64,000 nt of DNA from Stenotrophomonas sp. SY1. GTDB taxonomy: Bacteria > Pseudomonadota > Gammaproteobacteria > Xanthomonadales > Xanthomonadaceae. Positions 28,593 to 37,773 of the stretch are shown here, in pieces. Both the position numbers and the translations under genes were made by a program. Each line of letters begins with the position of its first letter. The first letter of the stretch is position 1. The notes below the pieces were generated by a model. It did no database searches. It was not told the origin of the DNA and saw only the letters and a list, made by a program, of their open reading frames with translations. The stretch spans positions 546,112 through 610,111 of the forward strand of contig NZ_JAJOYR010000002.1 in assembly GCF_021202945.1 (NCBI RefSeq). The letters run 5' to 3'.

Positions 28593-29192
28593 CTATTCGC
28601 TGATTTCGCTGCGGCTGCCAAAAGCATGCGACAAGGTGCCGCGATCCACATACTCCAGCTCACCACCCAATGGCAGCCCCTGCGCCAAGCGGCTGGGACG
28701 CACCTTGTTGCGGCGTGCCAGTTGCGCCAGGTAATGCGCGGTGGCCTCGCCTTCGACGGTGGAGTTGGTGGCGATGATCAGCTCGGTGACTTCACCCTCT
28801 GCCAATCGCTGTTCCAGTTTATCCAGGCCCAGCTCGCGCGGGCCGATGCCGTCCAGTGGCGACAACCGCCCCTGCAACACGTAGTACACGCCGCGATAAC
28901 TGGTCGCATGTTCGATGGCCAGGCGATCGGCCGGCGACTCGATCACGCACAACATCTGCCGCTCGCGGCTGCTGCTGGCACAGACCGGACACACTTCGGT
29001 TTCGCTGAAATCCCGGCACTGCGCGCAATGCCCGATCTTCTCGATGGCCTCGGCCAGCACCTCGGACAACCGCTGGCCGCCCTCGCGGGCGCGCTCAAGC
29101 ACGTGGTAGGCCATGCGCTGCGCGGTCTTCTGGCCGACGCCCGGCAACACGCGGAACGCTTCGATCAGTTGTTCCAGCAACGGCAGGCTCAT
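28593..29192 (-). CDS. recR: Recombination protein RecR
   Basis: 199 residues, typical length. RecR with RecFO loads RecA at gaps. N-terminal helix-hairpin LPGVGQKTAQRMAYHVL, a C4 zinc finger (CAQCRDFSETEVCPVC near 57-72) and a Toprim domain with IATNSTVEGEATAHYLA. Completes the dnaX-ybaB-recR set. Confidence 0.97.
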   Translation of the reverse strand: MSLPLLEQLIEAFRVLPGVGQKTAQRMAYHVLERAREGGQRLSEVLAEAIEKIGHCAQCRDFSETEVCPVCASSSRERQMLCVIESPADRLAIEHATSYRGVYYVLQGRLSPLDGIGPRELGLDKLEQRLAEGEVTELIIATNSTVEGEATAHYLAQLARRNKVRPSRLAQGLPLGGELEYVDRGTLSHAFGSRSEISE

Positions 29193-29286
29193 CGCGACAG
29201 GCTCTTGTTCAAAAACAAACGCGCGAAGCCCGGGAGCTTCGCGACGCGGGCAACGCAGGTGCCGGACAGCGCCGGCACACGCATCA

Positions 29287-29607
29287 TCAGAACGGCAGCT
29301 TCATGCCCGGCGGCAGCTTCATGCCGGCCGTGGCCGAGCCCATGCGGCTCTGCGATTCGCTGTCGATCTTGTTGGAGGCATCGTTGAACGCGGCGGCGAT
29401 CAGGTCTTCCACCATTTCCTGGTCGGACAGCACCGACGGATCGATACGCACCTTGCGGCACTCTTTCGTGCCACTCAGGGTCACGGTGACCATGCCACCA
29501 CCGGCGCTGCCGGTGACTTCCAACTTGGCGATTTCTTCCTGGGCCTTCTGCAGGTTTTCCTGCATTTTCTGGGCCTGCTGCATCATCTGGGCGATATTGC
29601 CGCGCAT
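29287..29607 (-). CDS. YbaB/EbfC nucleoid-associated protein
   Basis: 106 residues. Small DNA-binding protein encoded between dnaX and recR in most bacteria. Shows MMQQAQKMQENLQKAQEE, the alpha-helical N terminus, and the conserved DPSVLSDQEMVEDLIAAAFNDA. Starts 6 bp after the dnaX stop codon. Confidence 0.95.
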   Translation of the reverse strand: MRGNIAQMMQQAQKMQENLQKAQEEIAKLEVTGSAGGGMVTVTLSGTKECRKVRIDPSVLSDQEMVEDLIAAAFNDASNKIDSESQSRMGSATAGMKLPPGMKLPF

Positions 29608-29613
29608 GGTTGC

Positions 29614-31572
29614 TTACTCTTTGAATGGACGGATGGAATCGGCCACGACCCGGGCGCCCTGCTGGATCAGCTGCTGCACCTGCGGATCGGCCATGAAAAC
29701 GGCTTCGGCCGCAACTTGTTGTTCACCGCGCTGGCGGTCCGCGCGCTCGTGCAACGTCTCGGCCTGGACGTTGCCGGTTTCAATCACGATTTTAGGCGTG
29801 CTGCCCAATGCCTGCGACAAGGCCTGCGCCAACGCGGTCAGCGCACGTTCGGACTGCAGGTATTCAAACCCCGGCAGCAACCCCAGACGCAGCACGCCAT
29901 GCTGGAAACCGACGAATGCACAATTGGCCGCCAGTTCGCGCGAGGGACCGGACAGGCCGCTGTCGTCCACCAGATCCAGCCACTGCTCGGCGCTTTCCAG
30001 CGCACGACCGGCCACCGGCTTGCTCGGCTCGATGGCGATGCCGCTCGGCCGTGCGGGAGCCGCAGCAGGCGCGGGCGGAGCTTCGACAGGCGCCGCCGGG
30101 CGGACAGGCGCGGCCTTGATCGGCTCGGGTTCGACGTCTTCAGGCCCGGCCATTTCCATGGCCATGGCTTCGTCCCGCGCGCTGGCTTCGGCGGCGTCCG
30201 TCTCCCAGGGCGGTAGATCGTCAGCGGCAGCGCGCGGCGTCTGAGCAGATGCGGCGGGAGCAGGCGGCGTCGGGACAGGCGATTCCTGTACGACTTCGAC
30301 CACCGGCGCAGCCACTACCGCGGGCGGTGCCACGGGTGCGGCAACGACCGGCTGCGGCGCAGGCTCAACCGCCTTGGCAACCGGCGCGGGGCTGGCTGCG
30401 GCAGAGGCGGCAACACCCACCCCCGTGGCAACCGGCGCAACACTACCGGCACCTGCGCCCTGACCCGAGCCTTCCGGCACCGCAGGCACCGCGCCAGCCG
30501 GGCGGAACGCCAGCATGCGCAGCACAGTCATCTCAAAGCCGGCACGCGGGCTCGGTGCCAGATGCAGGTCACGGCGGCCACCCAAAGCCATCTGGTACCA
30601 GAGCTGCACCACTTCCGGGCGCAGGCGCTGGGCATAGGCAGCCGAATCGATGCCTTCACCGGGCACGCTCGCGCCCGGCACCAGCTGCTGCACCTGGATG
30701 CGGTGCAGGCTTTCGGCCAGCGCGTCGAGCACCCCGCTCCAATCGGGCGAGAACTCGGCCAGCGCCGCGCCCACCTGCAACAGGCGGGCGCCGTCGCCAT
30801 CGGCCAGCGCATCCAGCATCGCCGCCACCTGGGTGCGGTCGACCGTGCCGAGCATCGCGCGCACCACGTCATCACGCAGCGCGCCGCCGGCATAGGCGAT
30901 GGACTGGTCCAGCAGCGACAGGCCGTCGCGCAGCGAACCATCGGCCGCACGCGCCAGCTGCACGATGGCGCTGTCGTCGAATTCGATTTCCTCAGCGGTC
31001 ATGATCCGCTTCATCTGCCCCTGGATCTGCTCCTCGTCCAGACGCTTGAGGTTGAACTGCAGGCAGCGGCTGAGCACGGTGACCGGCAGCTTCTGCGGGT
31101 CGGTGGTGGCCAGCAGGAACTTCACATGCTCCGGCGGCTCTTCCAGCGTCTTGAGCAGCGCATTGAACGCCGCCTTGGACAGCATGTGCACTTCGTCGAT
31201 CAGGTAAACCTTGTACTTGCCGCGCGAGGGCATGTACTGGGCGTTCTCGATCACCTCACGCACGTCATCCACACCGGTGTTGGATGCGGCGTCGATTTCC
31301 AGCAGGTCGATATAGCGCCCGGCATCGATATCCAGGCAAGCTCGGCACTGGCCGCACGGGTCGGCGCTGGTGCCCTGCTCGCAGTTCAGAGACTTGGCGA
31401 AGATACGGGCGATGGTGGTCTTGCCGACACCGCGGGTACCGGTGAACAGGAAGGCGTGGTGGACACGGCCGCTGTCGAGCGCATTGCTCAGGGCACGGAC
31501 CACGTGTTCCTGGCCCACCAGCTCGGCAAAACGCTTCGGACGCCACTTGCGGGCAAGGACGAGATAGGACAT
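29614..31572 (-). CDS. dnaX: DNA polymerase III subunits gamma/tau
   Basis: 652 residues. Motor subunit of the clamp loader. Walker A GTRGVGKTTIARIFAKSLNC near 45-64, zinc Cys cluster (C64, DPCGQCRACLD), Walker B LIDEVHMLSKAAFNALLKTLEE, and SRC in LSRCLQFNLKR. The middle is Pro/Ala rich (about 370-510), a linker before the tau C-terminal region that binds DnaB and polymerase. I did not find a clear A-AAA-AAG slippery site, so a programmed gamma form is not called. Confidence 0.95.
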   Translation of the reverse strand: MSYLVLARKWRPKRFAELVGQEHVVRALSNALDSGRVHHAFLFTGTRGVGKTTIARIFAKSLNCEQGTSADPCGQCRACLDIDAGRYIDLLEIDAASNTGVDDVREVIENAQYMPSRGKYKVYLIDEVHMLSKAAFNALLKTLEEPPEHVKFLLATTDPQKLPVTVLSRCLQFNLKRLDEEQIQGQMKRIMTAEEIEFDDSAIVQLARAADGSLRDGLSLLDQSIAYAGGALRDDVVRAMLGTVDRTQVAAMLDALADGDGARLLQVGAALAEFSPDWSGVLDALAESLHRIQVQQLVPGASVPGEGIDSAAYAQRLRPEVVQLWYQMALGGRRDLHLAPSPRAGFEMTVLRMLAFRPAGAVPAVPEGSGQGAGAGSVAPVATGVGVAASAAASPAPVAKAVEPAPQPVVAAPVAPPAVVAAPVVEVVQESPVPTPPAPAASAQTPRAAADDLPPWETDAAEASARDEAMAMEMAGPEDVEPEPIKAAPVRPAAPVEAPPAPAAAPARPSGIAIEPSKPVAGRALESAEQWLDLVDDSGLSGPSRELAANCAFVGFQHGVLRLGLLPGFEYLQSERALTALAQALSQALGSTPKIVIETGNVQAETLHERADRQRGEQQVAAEAVFMADPQVQQLIQQGARVVADSIRPFKE

Positions 31573-31710
31573 CAGGGTACCGTCTTCATCTGAGCGGCCA
31601 TTGTGCCACGGCCCACCCTTCTGCCAGCACCCGGGTTAAGGGTGCTTGTGGCGGCGCACCAAGCCCTATAGAATCTGCGCCCCTGCTGAGGTGTTACAGC
31701 GGCAGGATCC

Positions 31711-31803
31711 GGAGAGGTGTCCGAGTGGTTGAAGGAGCACGCCTGGAAAGTGTGTAAGCGTCTAAACCGCGCTTCGGGGGTTCGAATCCCCCTCTCTCCG
31801 CCA
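31711..31803 (+). tRNA. tRNA-Ser (GGA)
   Basis: 93 nt with a long variable arm and encoded CCA. Acceptor ggagagg pairs with cctctcc; anticodon loop ctggaaa between cacgc and gtgtg gives GGA (codons UCC/UCU). A promoter-like tatagaat lies about 35 bp upstream. Confidence 0.97.
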
Positions 31804-31849
31804 GATAAAAAGAAAAGGCCGCCCATCGGGTGGCCTTTTCTTTTTATCT
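31804..31849 (+). terminator. Terminator of tRNA-Ser(GGA)
   Basis: A long near-perfect palindrome starting agataaaaagaaaaggcc, with loop region near gcccatcgggt, and ending in a T-rich arm ggccttttctttttatct. Confidence 0.85.
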
Positions 31850-32276
31850 GGGGGAAAGCATGGGAGATGAGAGCGTCGACGGATTCGACCGCCGGCGCAG
31901 CCGGTGGGACGACACAGCCGACCGAAGGGCCAGATGCGGAGCATCGAATCAATCCCCTTTCCAGAATTCAAAGCAGCCGCCCATGGGCGGCTTTTCATTT
32001 GTGCCATTTCTGCGCAGGCCAGTGCAGCCGAACAGGAGCAATCCCGGAACACCTGAACCCCGAATTCAAGCGTCATCCCAGCCTGGACCCACAGAAAATC
32101 GCCCGGCGCCGCCCCGAGCCCCTACGCAGCGGCTCGGGAACGCCCCTCCGACCAGTTCTCTCGATCATTCGGCAAACAAGCCGGCCCCCAGCGTGCACTC
32201 CCACGATGGCCCATGACCGGCCCGCCGACCCTATGCTAGCTTTCCCGAATTAGACCGATCCAAATAAAGGTGCGGG
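31850..32276. other. Region between tRNA-Ser(GGA) terminator and the GH92 gene
   Basis: About 430 bp. It contains the 80-bp element shared with the other tRNA-Ser locus (31881-31960) and a second hairpin with T-rich tail near 31972-32000 (gccgcccatgggcggctttt). Beyond 32000 I see nothing but the presumed GH92 promoter; short open frames are not supported. Confidence 0.5.
31881..31960 (+). repeat. tRNA-Ser-associated 80-bp repeat, copy A
   Basis: Gap-free hand alignment to the reverse complement of 39940-40019 gives about 67 of 80 identical positions. Both copies lie downstream of a tRNA-Ser gene and its terminator, read in the same direction as the tRNA, and run into a sequence like a tRNA-Ser 3' end (aatcccc...) and a further hairpin. 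Confidence 0.8.
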
Positions 32277-34622
32277 ATGAAGCAACTTGGTGCGGCACTG
32301 TTGTTCCTGGCAACGGTCGCGGGTGTCTCGACCGCGACATCCTCAGCGGCAGCACCACGTGGCAGTGGCGAAGCCGCCTACGCTGCGGTCGACCCCTTCA
32401 TCGGCACCGGTGGCGAAGGCCACACCTATCCCGGCGCCACCGTTCCTTACGGCATGGTCCAGCTCTCGCCCGATACCCGCATCCAGTCGCGCAAGGATGG
32501 TTACGGCTGGGCGGCGGGTTACCGCCATGACGACAGCACCATCGTCGGGTTCTCGCATACGCACTTCTCCGGCACCGGCCATTCGGACCTGGGCGACCTG
32601 CTGCTGATGCCCACCAGCGGCGAACTGAAACTGGAGCGCGGCAATCCCGACCAGCCCTTGAGTGGCTACACCTCGCGCTTCCGTCATGCCACCGAGCAGG
32701 CGCAGCCCGGCTACTACGCGGTGACGCTGGATGACTCCAACGTCCACGCCGAACTCACCGCGAGTGCGCGGGTCGGCATGCACCGCTATACCTTCCCTGC
32801 CGGCAAGCCGGCGCATGTGGTGCTGGACCTGCGTACCAGCATGTATGACTACCCGGGCAAGATTCTGTGGTCGCGCATCCGCGTGCGTCCGGACGGCACG
32901 ATCACCGGTTTCCGCGAAACGCGCGGCTGGGCGCCGGGACGCCAGCTGTATTTCGCCCTGCGTTTTTCGCAGCCACTCAGCGGCCATCAGTTGCACGACA
33001 CCGAGCAGGACATCCCCTACAAGGGCTTCCCGCCGCCGGGCGAGAAGAACCCGGAGCAGCGCGCGCAGATCGAAGGCCGTCAGCTCGTCGCCGCATTCGA
33101 TGTGGCGCCGGCCGCAGGCACGCCGCTGCTGGTGAAGGTCGCCATTTCGCCAGTGAGCGAGGAAGGCGCTATCGCCAATCTGGATGCTGAAGCACCGGGC
33201 TGGGATTTTGATGGCATGCGCGCCGCTGCCAAGCAGCAATGGAGTGAGGCATTGGGTGCGGTGGATGCACACGGCAGCGAAGCGCAACGCACGCGTTTCT
33301 ACACCGCGCTTTATCACACGCTGCTGGGGCCGACCTTGTTCATGGACAGCGACGGGCGCTATCGCGGCCCGGACAACGCCGTGCATCAAACCAAGGGCTG
33401 GACCAACTATTCCACCTTCTCGCTGTGGGACACCTACCGCGCACTGCATCCCCTGGCGACGCTGGTGCAGCCGCCGCAACGCACCAATGATTTCGTCAAT
33501 TCACTGCTCGCCTCACGCCGCGAAAGCGCGCACGGCGTGCTGCCGGTGTGGTCGTTCCACGGCCTGGAAACGTGGTGCATGATCGGCTACCACGCGGTAC
33601 CGGTGATCGCCGATGCCTATATGAAAGGCATTCGCGGCTATGACACCGATGAAGCCCTGCAGGCGATGGTGGCCAGCGCCAACTACGGCCCCTACGACGG
33701 CATCGCCCAGTACCGCGAACTGGGCTATGTGCCCATCGATGAGGAAGGCGAAGCCGCCAGCAAGACGCTCGAATACGCCTACGACGACTGGACCATCGCG
33801 CAGATGGCGCGGTCGATGGGCAAGAGCGACGTCGCTGCCGAGTTCAGCAAGCGCGCCGGCAACTGGAAGCATGCGTTCGACCCGGTCACCGGCTTCATGC
33901 GCGCACGCAAGCGCGATGGCAGTTTCCGCGAGCCGTTCGATCCCAGCGCCAGCGGCTACGGCAGCGATTACACCGAAGGCAATGCGTGGCAGTACTCGTG
34001 GTACGTGCCGCAGGATGTTGCCGGCCTCGCCGCTGCGCACGGTGGCAACGAAAAGCTGATGGCGCGACTGGACGCAGTGTTCGAGGCCAAGGTGGATCCA
34101 TCGATCTTCGCGCACATGGAAGACATCACCGGCCTGATCGGCTGGTACGCGCATGGCAACGAGCCCAGCCATCACGTCGCCTATCTGTATGCGCACGCCG
34201 GGCAGCCGTGGCGCACCCAGGCGCGGCTGAAGCAGATCATGGACACGCAGTACGCCGCGCGCCCCGACGGCCTCGCCGGCAATGATGACCTCGGGCAGAT
34301 GTCGGCCTGGTACGTATTCACCGCATTGGGCTTCTACCCGGTCACACCAGGCAGCAACCAATACATCATCGGCCGCCCATTCCTGCCGCGCGCGACGTTG
34401 AACCTGCCCAACGGCAAGCACTTCAGCATCGTCGCAAACGGGCTGGATGACGCGCACGCCTATGTGGGCAGCGTCACCCTCAACGGCAGGCCATTGGATC
34501 GCGCCTATCTGACGCACGAAGAAATTCTTGCCGGCGGCGAACTGCACTTCAGCATGCAGGCCGAACCCAACCGCGAGTGGGCGACAGATGCGACGAAGCT
34601 GCCGTATTCCATGTCGCGATGA
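32277..34622 (+). CDS. GH92 family alpha-mannosidase, exported
   Basis: 781 residues with a signal peptide (about 1-25). GH92 enzymes are calcium-dependent exo-alpha-mannosidases, mostly alpha-1,2, acting on mannans or N-glycans. Family marks: VDPFIGTGGEGHTYPGATVP near 38-57, FSHTHFSGTGHSDLGD near 90-105, and GNDDLGQMSAWYVFTALGF near 680-698. It stands alone, without the other glycan-degrading genes often found with GH92, 40 bp before a GNAT gene. Confidence 0.93.
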   Translation: MKQLGAALLFLATVAGVSTATSSAAAPRGSGEAAYAAVDPFIGTGGEGHTYPGATVPYGMVQLSPDTRIQSRKDGYGWAAGYRHDDSTIVGFSHTHFSGTGHSDLGDLLLMPTSGELKLERGNPDQPLSGYTSRFRHATEQAQPGYYAVTLDDSNVHAELTASARVGMHRYTFPAGKPAHVVLDLRTSMYDYPGKILWSRIRVRPDGTITGFRETRGWAPGRQLYFALRFSQPLSGHQLHDTEQDIPYKGFPPPGEKNPEQRAQIEGRQLVAAFDVAPAAGTPLLVKVAISPVSEEGAIANLDAEAPGWDFDGMRAAAKQQWSEALGAVDAHGSEAQRTRFYTALYHTLLGPTLFMDSDGRYRGPDNAVHQTKGWTNYSTFSLWDTYRALHPLATLVQPPQRTNDFVNSLLASRRESAHGVLPVWSFHGLETWCMIGYHAVPVIADAYMKGIRGYDTDEALQAMVASANYGPYDGIAQYRELGYVPIDEEGEAASKTLEYAYDDWTIAQMARSMGKSDVAAEFSKRAGNWKHAFDPVTGFMRARKRDGSFREPFDPSASGYGSDYTEGNAWQYSWYVPQDVAGLAAAHGGNEKLMARLDAVFEAKVDPSIFAHMEDITGLIGWYAHGNEPSHHVAYLYAHAGQPWRTQARLKQIMDTQYAARPDGLAGNDDLGQMSAWYVFTALGFYPVTPGSNQYIIGRPFLPRATLNLPNGKHFSIVANGLDDAHAYVGSVTLNGRPLDRAYLTHEEILAGGELHFSMQAEPNREWATDATKLPYSMSR

Positions 34623-34661
34623 TCCGGGGCGGGCCCAGCGTCATGCGCTACATTCACGCGT

Positions 34662-35159
34662 ATGACGCTACGCGCTTATCAAGCCGCTGATGCCGCTGGC
34701 TGCCTGTCGGTATTCGACAGCAATGTGCCGGAGTATTTTGCGCGCGGCGAGCGCACGGATTTCCAGCGGTTTCTCGATGACCAGGCCATGCAATGCGCTT
34801 ACCAGGTCATCGAAGAACAGGGGCGCATCCTTGCCTGCGGCGGCCTTTCCGTCGATGCCACGGGCATCGCCGGTTTCTGCTGGGGAATGGTGCTGCGCAG
34901 CCACCATCGGCAGGGATTGGGTCGGCAACTGGCCAACGCCCGCCTGCAACAAGCCTTGCAGCACCCGGATATCAAATACATCGAACTGAGCACCAGCCAG
35001 CACATCCAGGCCTTCTATGAGCGTCTGGGATTTGCGGTGACCCGGGTCGTGCCCGATGGACACGGCCAGGGCCTCGATGCAGTGGAAATGCGGTTGTCGA
35101 TGGACGACAACCGCACCGCACTCAGCTGCTCGACAACTTCATCAGCACCAGACCGCTGA
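34662..35159 (+). CDS. GNAT-family N-acetyltransferase
   Basis: 165 residues. The acetyl-CoA-binding motif is RSHHRQGLGRQLANARL (about 84-100), followed by IELSTSQHIQAFYERLGF, typical of GNAT enzymes. Substrate not recognisable. Its last 38 bp overlap the end of the oppositely oriented sugE gene. Confidence 0.88.
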   Translation: MTLRAYQAADAAGCLSVFDSNVPEYFARGERTDFQRFLDDQAMQCAYQVIEEQGRILACGGLSVDATGIAGFCWGMVLRSHHRQGLGRQLANARLQQALQHPDIKYIELSTSQHIQAFYERLGFAVTRVVPDGHGQGLDAVEMRLSMDDNRTALSCSTTSSAPDR

Positions 35160-35439
35160 CGATCAGCACCGCAGCGCCGATACGCATCGCGCTGACGTGC
35201 TCACCGAGGAAGAAGATGCCGATCAGGAACGCACCCACCGCGCCGATGCCGGTCCAGATGGTGTACGCGGTGCCCAGCGGCAGGGTGCGCATGGCCACGG
35301 CCAGCAGCCAGAAGCTGGCGATCATGCCAACGATGGTGACGATGCTGGGGACCAGCTTGGTGAAACCATGGGACTGTTTCATCGCCAATGCCCAGACGAT
35401 TTCCAGCAAACCCGCAATCAACAGATAGATCCAAGCCAT
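35122..35439 (-). CDS. gdx: SugE/Gdx small multidrug resistance family guanidinium exporter
   Basis: 105 residues with four membrane helices. The family glutamate is in LLEIVWALAMKQSHGF, and the wording WALAMKQSHGFT is of the SugE/Gdx branch, which exports guanidinium in exchange for protons, rather than the EmrE multidrug branch. Start at 35439 has an aaggagg ribosome site upstream. A guanidine-II riboswitch lies directly before it, which independently supports the function. It overlaps the GNAT gene tail to tail. Confidence 0.95.
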   Translation of the reverse strand: MAWIYLLIAGLLEIVWALAMKQSHGFTKLVPSIVTIVGMIASFWLLAVAMRTLPLGTAYTIWTGIGAVGAFLIGIFFLGEHVSAMRIGAAVLIVSGLVLMKLSSS

Positions 35440-35743
35440 GAAAGCCTCCTTGAGGGGGCCAGGCCGTCCTGGATACGTTCCCGTGCTGGGGGAGGTCGTC
35501 CTCCGATGGGCCGGCATTCTAGCCAACGGGGCCGACAATGGCCTACCGCAGCCGCTGCCGGGTTACATGAGGTTCAAACCGCGGATCTGGCCGTATGCCG
35601 CACGCATACGCTACAATCGCCACACACGACAGGATCTGCTCCGGTTTGTGTCCGGTCTGTGATCCACGGCGGCTGATGAACCCATCGCCCCTGTTTCCCC
35701 AGATTGAGAATGGCCGCGCACTGCGCGGCCAAACCGTCTCTAT
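35440..35743. other. Spacer between sugE and the 4.5S RNA gene
   Basis: About 300 bp. It holds the guanidine-II riboswitch and presumably the sugE promoter on the left, and on the right a perfect-armed hairpin ggccgcgcactgcgcggcc at 35712-35730 just before the 4.5S RNA. A tacaat at about 35610 might be a -10 box on the plus strand. Confidence 0.45.
35459..35504 (-). promoter_or_regulatory. Guanidine-II (mini-ykkC) riboswitch of sugE
   Basis: Read on the minus strand: hairpin ggagg-acga-cctcc (35504-35491), an 18-nt linker, then hairpin ccagg-acgg-cctgg (35472-35459), followed 7 nt later by the aaggagg ribosome site. Two stem-loops with ACGR loops are the defining structure of mini-ykkC RNA, which binds guanidinium and frees the ribosome site. 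The downstream gene is sugE/gdx, the standard target. Confidence 0.95.
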
Positions 35744-35851
35744 GGTGGCCCCGTCGGCCCCTCGCGACGCTAGGTCGAAAATCCCGCCAGGGCCGGAAGG
35801 CAGCAACGGTATCGATCGACGCGGGCGCCGAGGTCAGCCGGCGGGGCCACC
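35744..35851 (+). ncRNA. ffs: 4.5S RNA of the signal recognition particle
   Basis: About 108 nt. The ends ggtggcccc and ggggccacc pair; the apical domain shows the conserved gccaggg-ccggaaggcagca with the GGAA tetraloop region bound by Ffh. Ends are set by the terminal helix and may be a few bases off. Confidence 0.93.
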
Positions 35852-35873
35852 GCCTTTTCGGCGATGCCCCTTG

Positions 35874-36221
35874 CTACCGTGCAGGCGTTGCCTGATGGAA
35901 CAGCAGCCGCCAAACGTTTGTGTGCTGCCGCCACAACGAACTGCGTTCAGCCCACTCCCCTGCCCGTCCCGCATCGAGATAGCGGCTGCGATAGCGCACC
36001 TGCGCGAGATCCGGCGCCAGCAGCGCCACGACAAAACCATCGGCTTCGATCGCCACTCCCGCCGCTTCGGCAGGCAGGTGCTGCAGCATCTGCGCGCGCG
36101 TGTAACAGCGCCCGGAACGACCGATCTCGCTGAACGCTTCGTCGAGCAGGGCATCCAGACGTTTCAGATCAGCGCGCACCGCCGGGTCGTGCAAGGCGCG
36201 CTCCAATGCGACCAGCTCCAC
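35874..36221 (-). CDS. DUF4440/SnoaL-like small protein
   Basis: 115 residues from a GTG at 36219-36221, placed 8 nt after a ggagg sequence; a GTG at 36227 is an alternative. The pattern RLDALLDEAFSEIGRSGRCY, VRYRSRY and SSLWRQHTNVWRLLFHQAT is that of NTF2-like DUF4440 proteins, whose activities vary. The gene overlaps no domain of the preceding metallo-hydrolase and is apparently last in the kdkA operon. Function unknown. Confidence 0.75.
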   Translation of the reverse strand: MELVALERALHDPAVRADLKRLDALLDEAFSEIGRSGRCYTRAQMLQHLPAEAAGVAIEADGFVVALLAPDLAQVRYRSRYLDAGRAGEWAERSSLWRQHTNVWRLLFHQATPAR

Positions 36222-36256
36222 GGCCACTGCCTCCGGGACGGACGGGCCGCCCCTCT

Positions 36257-37024
36257 TCAGGGCAAGTCTTCCAGCGCGACCTGCGGGGCCGTCGGATCGG
36301 CCAGGACGACGCACTCGCCAGGCATCGCCACGCGATGGCCGCGTGCACGCAGCGCCTGCCCATCGGCGGCGCTGGCGTAGTGGTAGAGCATCATCCGCGC
36401 CTGCATGGCGGCGTCGTATTCACGCTCCAGGTCGTCCACGCCCGTGTGCGAGGGATTGCCGTGCAGGCCGCAGTCGTGCGCGATCAGCTCGTTGTCGCTG
36501 GCGTATCGCGCGAACATTTCCGGAATCGGCCGGGTATCGCCGCTCCACACCACCGAGCCTTGCAGACGCAGGCCGTAGGCGGTCTCCGGCCAATGGTGGC
36601 GTACCGGAAACACTTCCAGGCGCACGCCTTCATGCCAGAACGCATCGCCGACGACGATCAGCTGGAACGCATCCCAGAAATTGGCGCCGCCTTCGGCCAG
36701 CACGTTCGGATAGTCGCCAACCCGTTTGTGCAGCAGCGGCACCACCGTGGCCGGCACGTACAGCCGCACCTTGCCACGCCGCTGCCGGTTGAAGAACGCA
36801 TCGACGAACAGCCGCTCGAAACCAGCCACATGGTCCAGATGCACATGGGTGACGAACAGCGCATCGGGCATAGCCCCGTACTGGGCACGATAGGCGGTCA
36901 GCCCTTCGCCGCCACAATCGATGGTCAGCCACGGCCGGCCATCGCGCTCGATCACCGACATCGGCGAGCCCAGCTCGACGGCCGAGGCATTGCCGACGCC
37001 CAGAAAACGCAACGCCCAGTTCAT
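36257..37024 (-). CDS. Metallo-beta-lactamase-fold hydrolase
   Basis: 255 residues. Metal motif THVHLDHVAGF near 60-70, a histidine in VFPVRHHWPETAYGL, the bridging aspartate in VVWSGDTRPIPEMF, IAHDCGL, and a final histidine in MLYHYASAAD. The layout is nearest to the RNase Z/ElaC-like branch but it lacks the family's full length and its substrate is unknown. Its ATG overlaps the kdkA stop codon by one base, so it is coupled to the Kdo kinase gene. Confidence 0.85.
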   Translation of the reverse strand: MNWALRFLGVGNASAVELGSPMSVIERDGRPWLTIDCGGEGLTAYRAQYGAMPDALFVTHVHLDHVAGFERLFVDAFFNRQRRGKVRLYVPATVVPLLHKRVGDYPNVLAEGGANFWDAFQLIVVGDAFWHEGVRLEVFPVRHHWPETAYGLRLQGSVVWSGDTRPIPEMFARYASDNELIAHDCGLHGNPSHTGVDDLEREYDAAMQARMMLYHYASAADGQALRARGHRVAMPGECVVLADPTAPQVALEDLP

Positions 37025-37773
37025 TACGTGCCCCGGTTCCAAGCCAGATCGTAGGCACGGCGCAGCCGCGCATAGTCTTTCTCGACATCTTCGCGGCTGC
37101 GCTCACCACGCAGCTTCAGCAACGAGCGCAGCAAGCGTTTGAGGTTGCGCTCGCGCCAGCGCGTGGCCGGGATGCGCATCACGCCGCGATCAAAATCAAT
37201 CAGCCAGCCCCGCCCATTGGCATCAAACAGGATGTTGTGGGCGTTCAGATCGGCATGGTCCAGGCCAGCGCGATGGAAGCGCGCGATCAGCCGCCCCGCT
37301 TCTTCCCAGGGCGCGCCGCGCCCGGCCACCAGCGCGCGGTCGGCCAATGAGCGCACGTCTTCCAGCCGCTCCATCAGGATCGCCGCGCGGTAGCTCAGCC
37401 CGTCACGCATGTAGAACGCCGCCAACGGACGCGGCACCGGCAGCTTCAGCGCAATGAGCTCGCGCATCAGCCGGAACTCGGCAAAGCTGCGGGTCCGTTC
37501 GGAGCTGCGCCACACGTAGCGGTCGCGGCTGAGCTTGGCTGCCACACCGCCGCGCAGGTAATGCCGCAGCACGCAATGGCCGAACGGCGCATCGACGAAC
37601 CATGCCCCGCCGCGTCCACCCTCGCCCACGGGCCGCGCCTTGTCTTCCCATTGCGCGGGCGAGAACAAGCCAGGGTCGGCTTGCCGCAGGCGCTGGCGGT
37701 CGAACAGAATGGCGCCGTAGCCGCGACCATCGCGGCAAGGCGTCAATGCTTCATTGGCGTCGAAAGCGACCAT
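37024..37773 (-). CDS. kdkA: 3-deoxy-D-manno-octulosonic acid kinase (KdkA)
   Basis: 249 residues. Phosphorylates Kdo of lipid A core at position 4 in bacteria such as Haemophilus, Vibrio and xanthomonads. Kinase features: [24 protein letters not shown] at the start, the catalytic [12 protein letters not shown] and the metal-binding LIDFDRG. Starts at 37773, only 22 bp from the start of the divergent heptosyltransferase-like gene, another LPS gene. Confidence 0.92.
   Translation of the reverse strand: MVAFDANEALTPCRDGRGYGAILFDRQRLRQADPGLFSPAQWEDKARPVGEGGRGGAWFVDAPFGHCVLRHYLRGGVAAKLSRDRYVWRSSERTRSFAEFRLMRELIALKLPVPRPLAAFYMRDGLSYRAAILMERLEDVRSLADRALVAGRGAPWEEAGRLIARFHRAGLDHADLNAHNILFDANGRGWLIDFDRGVMRIPATRWRERNLKRLLRSLLKLRGERSREDVEKDYARLRRAYDLAWNRGT

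Noticed and set aside
29614-31572. Programmed frameshift in dnaX
   Set aside because: I looked for an A-AAA-AAG type slippery run near two thirds of the gene and saw none; the gene reads as full-length tau.
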